A stretch of 64,000 nucleotides of DNA from Aneurinibacillus sp. Ricciae_BoGa-3 (lineage in GTDB: Bacteria; Bacillota; Bacilli; Aneurinibacillales; Aneurinibacillaceae). The translations under genes and the position numbers were made by a program. Positions within the stretch are counted from its first letter, which is position 1. Every line of letters begins with the position of its first letter. Shown here in pieces: positions 59,880-64,000 of the stretch. Under the pieces are notes generated by a model, which saw nothing but the letters and a program-made list of their open reading frames with translations, did not search any database and was not told the origin of the DNA. The DNA lies in contig NZ_CP116887.1 of the NCBI RefSeq assembly GCF_028421645.1, positions 4,156,001 through 4,220,000 on the forward strand, read 5' to 3'.

Positions 59880-60821
59880 CTATTTCGCTACCTTCACGCT
59901 AAAACGGCGCGAGGTGGATACTTTAGCAAATCTTTCGTAGATATCCGGGTGTTCAGTTTTCAACGCCTTTGAATCGATGCGCCGGCTTTCGACGTTTTTC
60001 CAGGTGATAATATGCTGACTAGCGATTCCTGTTTCAAAGTCACCAATCATGGCTTTCAGCTGGTTCTCAATCTCGGCCACGCGCTCTTCAGCAGCCTTCG
60101 CCTCGCTCTTGGCATAGTCGAGTCTCTCAAGCAAATCATCAGCTTCGAGAGGAAGTTCCGTTTCACTTTCCGGCTCTCCGACCGGGTGAATTTTCTTCAA
60201 CAGTTCGGTAGATGCCTCGGAACCATCGAGAACCGGGGGAACCTGTGCAAGCACATGATTTTCCCAGAAGTTTTTCTCAATATCGATGAGCTGTGCGATT
60301 AATTCCTCGTCACGATCAATTTTTTTATGGATAAACGTGTTGCCGCCGACCAGAACGGCAATCCACCAAGATTGGAAGCCCGTGACCGCCATATAGTGCT
60401 GACACTGAATCAGGTACTGAATGGGAACCTCATCGCCTTCCCACAGTTCTTTGAGGTAAGCAGAGGCCGTTTTGCACTCCAAGCCTACCTGTTCACCAAC
60501 GATGAGCCTGTCCACATTGGCGAGCATAAACGGATATTCTGGATGCTGCAGAACTGCGTTACGGCGCTTTACTTTGAGCCCTGTACGAGAGGAAAATTCC
60601 TTTGCGACAATATCCTCAAGGACATTGCCCCAATAAGCTGCTTCCCCGGGCTCGTCCTGTTTCAGCTGACCCGTTTTCTCAAGATAAACAACAACCGGTG
60701 ATTTGTATTTACTCAGGCCGGCAATAGCTGCAGCGTCGGATCCACCGATGCCACCCTTCCGGATTTCAAGCCATGATTGCCTGTCCATGTTTAATGTGGA
60801 CACCAGTACATTTGCTTGCAT
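59880..60821 (-). CDS. YqaJ-family viral recombinase exonuclease
   Basis: The 313-residue nuclease has WLEIRKGGIGGSDAAAIAGL, AYWGNVLEDIVAKEFSSRTG, PFMLANVDRLIVG and LECKTASAYLKELW, including the catalytic D-ExK. It resects DNA ends for RecT. ATG 60821 follows GGGAGTG; three codons further upstream are open without a start signal. Confidence 0.93.
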   Translation of the reverse strand: MQANVLVSTLNMDRQSWLEIRKGGIGGSDAAAIAGLSKYKSPVVVYLEKTGQLKQDEPGEAAYWGNVLEDIVAKEFSSRTGLKVKRRNAVLQHPEYPFMLANVDRLIVGEQVGLECKTASAYLKELWEGDEVPIQYLIQCQHYMAVTGFQSWWIAVLVGGNTFIHKKIDRDEELIAQLIDIEKNFWENHVLAQVPPVLDGSEASTELLKKIHPVGEPESETELPLEADDLLERLDYAKSEAKAAEERVAEIENQLKAMIGDFETGIASQHIITWKNVESRRIDSKALKTEHPDIYERFAKVSTSRRFSVKVAK

Positions 60822-60895
60822 GTGAATCACTCCCTATTTGATTTTCAAAGTTCAACCGTGGTAGATTAAAAGTGGTAAATATATTTGTGCATTAG

Positions 60896-60927
60896 ATGAC
60901 CTGTTGCGAGCAGGTCATTTTTTATAT
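60896..60927 (+). terminator. + strand terminator in the early operon
   Basis: TGACCTG-ttgcgag-CAGGTCA followed by TTTTTTA on the + strand only. No + strand gene precedes it; TAAATATATTTG stands 25 bp upstream. Confidence 0.65.
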
Positions 60928-61272
60928 AAAATCACTCTGGCTCATTCCCGTTTCGTACCAAGGATTGTATGGTGTCTCAGGAATTTCCTCCAGTTCCGCA
61001 AAGTATTGGTCGAATGTATCCTGAATCACTTGATGCCGGTATACCCGATCACCAATCTCTTCCGCATCATTGATGCCTACCAGGTCGATAAGCACCCGGG
61101 TAAACACCCTCTCACTAATGGGCAGATTCACAGCCAAGCGTTTTGAGAGGATCTCGGCAACCTGGTCGGCAACATCAGCAATTTTCTGACCAAATCTAGT
61201 AAGCTTTCCGACTGGGTCAAACGGTAGTGTCTCAACGCCGGGAGGATAGCTTGTACCAAAATTTACGCTCAT
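60922..61272 (-). CDS. hypothetical phage protein
   Basis: The 116-residue protein starts at ATG 61272 (AAGGTG upstream; the frame opens at 61281). It has a helical middle GQKIADVADQVAEILSKRLA and an acidic C-terminus. Function unknown. Confidence 0.65.
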   Translation of the reverse strand: MSVNFGTSYPPGVETLPFDPVGKLTRFGQKIADVADQVAEILSKRLAVNLPISERVFTRVLIDLVGINDAEEIGDRVYRHQVIQDTFDQYFAELEEIPETPYNPWYETGMSQSDFI

Positions 61273-61404
61273 GTTATTCACCTTCTTTCTACGCCTGTCT
61301 CATCAGCACCGGTAGGCTACCTCCGGTGGACCGCGCGCCCAAATGGGCGCAGGTTTCGACATTTATCCGACTTTGTGATAATATTCAAGTAACGATATTT
61401 TTGC

Positions 61405-61527
61405 TTAAGCCGTCTGTTCGCTGCAGGCGGTTTTTCTATTTTTAGCTTGATGTTCGGATACTGCTTTAAGCATCAGCAGTCGTGTCTTTTTAGGAATGCT
61501 TAACCAATCTTTTGCAATTATGAGCAC
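61405..61527 (-). CDS. small hypothetical phage protein
   Basis: The 40-residue product starts at GTG 61527 with AGGAGTG 7 bp upstream: LIIAKDWLSIPKKTRLLMLK. Its 3' end overlaps a + strand terminator hairpin. It may be real because of the ribosome binding site, but it is short. Confidence 0.45.
   Translation of the reverse strand: MLIIAKDWLSIPKKTRLLMLKAVSEHQAKNRKTACSEQTA
61410..61436 (+). terminator. + strand terminator in the early operon
   Basis: CCGTCTG-ttcgctg-CAGGCGG followed by TTTTTC. GATAAT about 30 bp upstream and TTCGAC 16 bp before that could be a promoter. Confidence 0.6.
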
Positions 61528-61540
61528 CCTTGTTCACTCC

Positions 61541-62032
61541 TCAAAATGTTCCGGATTTAATCCGTTCAATGTATTCCCTATTCCATGATTCAATTTCAGT
61601 AGCCGTATATCGTTCTTCGATTACACCGCACATGATGAGGGCAAAAATTGCCGCGTCTTTTAGCTCCTGCCAAACCTTCTGATCGTTCACGATCCGCTTT
61701 CGATAAACGCCAGAAACGCGATACTCATCTAAGGCTTGAAGCCCCTCTTCCAACTCCTTCATGGCCATGTCCTTTACGTTCCCAGGATGCAAATCTAAAT
61801 TTATGTATTTCAGGACATCAATGATAAAGCCATGTGTTCGTTCATCAGCTAGCGCCAAGGCAAATTGCCAACTTACTGCAGCCAGCTGCGCGTCACTACT
61901 TTCCTGCCAAGATCTCGTTCCGTTTTCATATCTCGAAATCGTTGAATAGTCATAACCAACCAGTTCTCCAAACTCACGAGTGCTTAGGCGTTTGCTGTGA
62001 CGATAGCTTCGAATTTTGTCACCGATAGACAC
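61541..62032 (-). CDS. XRE-family HTH phage regulator
   Basis: The 163-residue protein has an N-terminal HTH (KRLSTREFGELVGYDYSTIS, RYENGTRSW) and a helical C-terminal domain. It lies in the early operon, apart from the cI/cro pair. A control role in early genes is likely. Confidence 0.85.
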   Translation of the reverse strand: MSIGDKIRSYRHSKRLSTREFGELVGYDYSTISRYENGTRSWQESSDAQLAAVSWQFALALADERTHGFIIDVLKYINLDLHPGNVKDMAMKELEEGLQALDEYRVSGVYRKRIVNDQKVWQELKDAAIFALIMCGVIEERYTATEIESWNREYIERIKSGTF

Positions 62033-62075
62033 TGTTACCGGCCTCCTTTGTCAACAAATTTGAACAGCAGCCATG

Positions 62076-62249
62076 TTACGATTGACTTACAGCAACTAGA
62101 TCGGGAGCAATTTCTGCTACATAAAGCCAACGTTCAAGAGACATCATTTCGCAGATCGTAAGCTGCTGCATGTCCGAATAATTTTGCCAGTAGAACTGCT
62201 TTTTTCGCATTTCGGCGATGGTGGTTTCAACGGGATCCAATTGGCTCAC
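62076..62249 (-). CDS. small hypothetical phage protein
   Basis: The 57-residue product starts at GTG 62249 or, with AGGTGAG better spaced, at TTG 62240. It reads VETTIAEMRKKQFYWQNYSD and is helical. It overlaps the previous gene by 23 bp. Function unknown. Confidence 0.6.
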   Translation of the reverse strand: MSQLDPVETTIAEMRKKQFYWQNYSDMQQLTICEMMSLERWLYVAEIAPDLVAVSQS

Positions 62250-62529
62250 CTGCCTTTCTCTCGGTCAACAAAGATTCTTTTAGTTTTAGATAGCGTTGCT
62301 GAAGTGGCTCGAATCCTTTAATTTGCTCTTTATAAGCAAGATTGTTCAAGGATTTTAGGTACTCTAACGCTTCGTTTAATTCTCTGTAGCTTTCATCAAG
62401 ATAAAGCCGGTAGAAATCTTTCTCTTTCAAAGAGTTTTCAGCTAGGTAAAGCGAAGAGTTAAAGCACTCTAGCATCATTCTTGTTCCATGGAGAAGTGCT
62501 AGCTGTACACCAAAGGGGAGTTCATTCAT
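62227..62529 (-). CDS. hypothetical phage protein
   Basis: The 100-residue helical protein MNELPFGVQLALLHGTRMML is coupled to the gene before it by an ATGA overlap. Function unknown. Confidence 0.65.
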   Translation of the reverse strand: MNELPFGVQLALLHGTRMMLECFNSSLYLAENSLKEKDFYRLYLDESYRELNEALEYLKSLNNLAYKEQIKGFEPLQQRYLKLKESLLTERKAGEPIGSR

Positions 62530-62702
62530 ACTTCTTCACCTCCCTTCTTGCGTTGTATGTGGTGCGCGAAGCTGGTTGTGTATTGTTCAAGTCTGTCGAG
62601 TTCTTGCAGCTTCCGTTCCGATGCAGGAAGGTCAATTACTTCGCTGCATTTTTCTTTCAGTAGAAATGATGACTCTGCTATTGGGTCAAGCTGGCGTTTC
62701 AC
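62526..62702 (-). CDS. small hypothetical phage protein
   Basis: The 58-residue product starts at GTG 62702 after GGAGG and reads KRQLDPIAESSFLLKEKCSE. It overlaps the genes on both sides by a few bases. Function unknown. Confidence 0.65.
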   Translation of the reverse strand: MKRQLDPIAESSFLLKEKCSEVIDLPASERKLQELDRLEQYTTSFAHHIQRKKGGEEV

Positions 62703-62847
62703 TTTGTGCCTCCTTTTCTGCTGCTACAATTCGGGGCAGGATGTTTTCGATAATGTAATCAAAAAAACGAATCATCGTTTCTTCTGTTGGCAAAACGGTG
62801 ATTGAACCATCTTCGTGAGTCACAACCTTTTGTTTTGGTTTATTCAT
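62686..62847 (-). CDS. small hypothetical phage protein
   Basis: The 53-residue product MNKPKQKVVTHEDGSITVLP starts at ATG 62847 with GGAGAGGG upstream. A longer open frame exists to 63072, but it has no ribosome binding site of its own and an unlikely Ser/Cys-rich start. Function unknown. Confidence 0.7.
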   Translation of the reverse strand: MNKPKQKVVTHEDGSITVLPTEETMIRFFDYIIENILPRIVAAEKEAQSETPA

Positions 62848-63025
62848 TCTTCCCTCTCCCCTTTCGCTTTGTATATGGATATGCTCCGGAAGGGATCGGA
62901 CAACCTTACTGGCTTGTAATTTGTAGGATTTTCCACTTACCTGTCGAATGATTAGATTCGGAAGAACCGGACTTTGGCGAGTTGGCGTTCTTCCAATGGC
63001 ACAGACAGAAGGTGGTGAATGACAT

Positions 63026-63184
63026 ATGGATGAAAAAATACTTGAATCTGCTAAGGAATTAACTTTGCACATCCTTGAGAAAACAAACTTAAATTACTCC
63101 AAAGAATCAGCTGAAGAATTTACAGTAAGAGTGTTCAAAAACGTTTACCAAACCATTAAGGACACTGTGGGAAACCAAGAATAG
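63026..63184 (+). CDS. small helical protein on the + strand
   Basis: The 52-residue product MDEKILESAKELTLHILEKT starts at ATG 63026 with AAGGTGG upstream, and stops one base before the end of the convergent gene. Opposite to the early operon. Function unknown. Confidence 0.6.
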   Translation: MDEKILESAKELTLHILEKTNLNYSKESAEEFTVRVFKNVYQTIKDTVGNQE

Positions 63185-63325
63185 TTATCTAGAAGCTTTT
63201 AGTAATTCCGCTGTTGCCTTAATAACCTCCGGCAAGATTTTCAATTCTTCGCTGGAGGAACCTTCTTCCACACACCGACGAATCCACATATTTAAACTGG
63301 CAATCGTTTGCTCGATTTCATTCAT
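63185..63325 (-). CDS. small hypothetical phage protein
   Basis: The 46-residue product MNEIEQTIASLNMWIRRCVE starts at ATG 63325 with AGAAGG upstream. It lies just after the cro-like gene. Function unknown. Confidence 0.6.
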   Translation of the reverse strand: MNEIEQTIASLNMWIRRCVEEGSSSEELKILPEVIKATAELLKASR

Positions 63326-63381
63326 CCTTCTCACCCCCTTCCAGTTGAGGATGGTTATTCCAGCGAGGATAGATAAAAAAA

Positions 63382-63618
63382 TTAGGCTGAATCATTCATT
63401 ATACTCTTAGAAACTAAGAACTTTTTGTTAAAAAAATCTCTTTCTTCTAAAGAAAGCCCATTGATGAATATTTTTTCAAACTCTTCTGCTGTCATCGCCG
63501 TTTGGCCATTAATAATTCGATAAAATCTTTTCCTCTCTATGTTTGCTTTATCAGCAAGATGATTAAATCTTAGGCCATTTTCTTCTGCATAATTTCTAAT
63601 TCTTTCATACATTTTCAT
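63382..63618 (-). CDS. Cro-like HTH protein
   Basis: The 78-residue protein has an HTH core: YERIRNYAEENGLRFNHLAD, KANIERKRFYRIINGQTA. I place the start at 63618 (GGCGGTG upstream); the frame opens at 63633. It is divergent from the cI-like repressor and is the first gene of the leftward early operon, as expected for Cro. Confidence 0.78.
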   Translation of the reverse strand: MKMYERIRNYAEENGLRFNHLADKANIERKRFYRIINGQTAMTAEEFEKIFINGLSLEERDFFNKKFLVSKSIMNDSA

Positions 63619-63766
63619 GTGCATCACCGCCATTCTTAAAATCTAAGAACTTTATGTTTATATAATAATTCTTAATTTCTAAGAAGTCAACAAGAAATTC
63701 TAATTATCTAAGAAAATTATCTAAAATAATAAGAAACATGCTATCTTTTTCTTAGGAGGTGAGAAT
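63401..63766. promoter_or_regulatory. repressor operator sites (CTTAG...CTAAG)
   Basis: CTTAG-aaa-CTAAG lies at about 63405-63417 inside the cro 3' end. In the cro-cI gap are ATCTAAGAAC (about 63644), CTTA-attt-CTAAGAAG (about 63672-63688), ATCTAAGAAAATTATCTAA (about 63706-63724) and TTCTTAGG beside the cI ribosome binding site. They share the half-site TTCTTAG, fitting a CI/Cro operator set. Confidence 0.65.
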
Positions 63767-63769
63767 AAA

Positions 63770-64000
63770 ATGTCTGATTTAGGAAATAGATTGCGTTCTG
63801 CTCGCGAAAAAGTAGGGCTTAAGCAAATCCAAGTAAAGGAACGTACTGGTATAAATAACAAAACTCTTAGTGGATATGAAAACGGAGTTAGCGAACCTGA
63901 CTTGGAGTCTCTAAAAACATTGGCCGCATTATATAAAGTAAGTTACGACTGGCTTCTAAACGGAGAATCTAATGCGAAATCCAATGATGACGATCAAAAA
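63770..64000 (+). CDS. CI-like XRE repressor, 3' end cut by window edge
   Basis: The 77 visible codons begin MSDLGNRLRSAREKVGLKQI and GINNKTLSGYENGVSEPDLE, a complete N-terminal HTH. AGGAGGTG precedes ATG 63770. The next residues are acidic (SNDDDQK), and the C-terminal domain is outside the window. It should keep the prophage silent. Confidence 0.88.
   Translation, partial: MSDLGNRLRSAREKVGLKQIQVKERTGINNKTLSGYENGVSEPDLESLKTLAALYKVSYDWLLNGESNAKSNDDDQK

Noticed and set aside
62848..63072. N-terminal extension of the small gene at 62686-62847
   Set aside because: No start with a ribosome binding site; the first part is Ser/Cys/Pro-rich and overlaps the + strand gene region. ATG 62847 has a good site.

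Overview
The window looks like the chromosome of an endospore-forming Bacillales bacterium, perhaps near Aneurinibacillus, Brevibacillus or Paenibacillus. This is inferred from gene content: YutD, YhcN/YlaJ lipoprotein, LipA, YycC, YunB, a three-subunit urease, and AGGAGG-type ribosome binding sites with many GTG and TTG starts. No rRNA or tRNA gene was seen, so the genus is a guess.

Bases 1 to about 19,180 are host-like. The order is YutD (cut by the window edge), a YhcN/YlaJ lipoprotein, lipoyl synthase, a CidA-like membrane protein beside a LysR remnant, YycC, a nitrilase facing a sigma-54 activator, CheX, a decayed RND efflux gene, a stalk-domain secreted protein, the complete urease operon ureABCEFGD with a TnrA/GlnR-like box upstream, an EAL-domain protein behind a c-di-GMP-I riboswitch and terminator, and an orphan LigD-type primase-polymerase. 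A 2.4 kb segment (about 16.37-18.73 kb; small proteins, DinB, DUF1259) follows. It is flanked by two 74-bp copies of the 3' end of yunB.

From about 19.19 kb to the end of the window lies a prophage that runs past the right edge. Its left boundary cuts the sporulation gene yunB. After a left-end accessory region (RHH, XRE and AbrB regulators, a protease-less LexA-like protein with SOS boxes, and a SIR2 protein with a small partner) come lysis genes (23.8-25.5 kb) and a contractile PBSX-like tail (26.3-40.1 kb) with a programmed frameshift and an embedded 2[4Fe-4S] ferredoxin. Next is a Mu-like head module (40.1-48.6 kb) with gpG, gp36, gpE-type capsid, decoration, gpI protease, gpF, gp29 portal and PBSX terminase. 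Early genes follow (48.9-62.8 kb): ArpU, C5 methyltransferase, RuvC-like resolvase, DnaB, DnaC, initiator, RecT, YqaJ nuclease. The cro/cI switch sits at 63.4-64.0 kb. No integrase is present, so it should lie to the right with the 5' half of yunB. The phage is a myovirus with a Mu/PBSX mosaic structure.

The least ordinary items are: a second, covarying c-di-GMP-type riboswitch inside the head operon in front of an orphan transposase HTH fragment; the ferredoxin between tail sheath and tail tube; a 762-bp ORF lying wholly inside the methyltransferase gene with its own ribosome binding site and repeated WPTP motifs; two tiny paralogous KPSAK/R-repeat proteins beside a membrane protein; and the SIR2 cassette. 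A poly-G tract inside the sheath gene is probably a sequence error.
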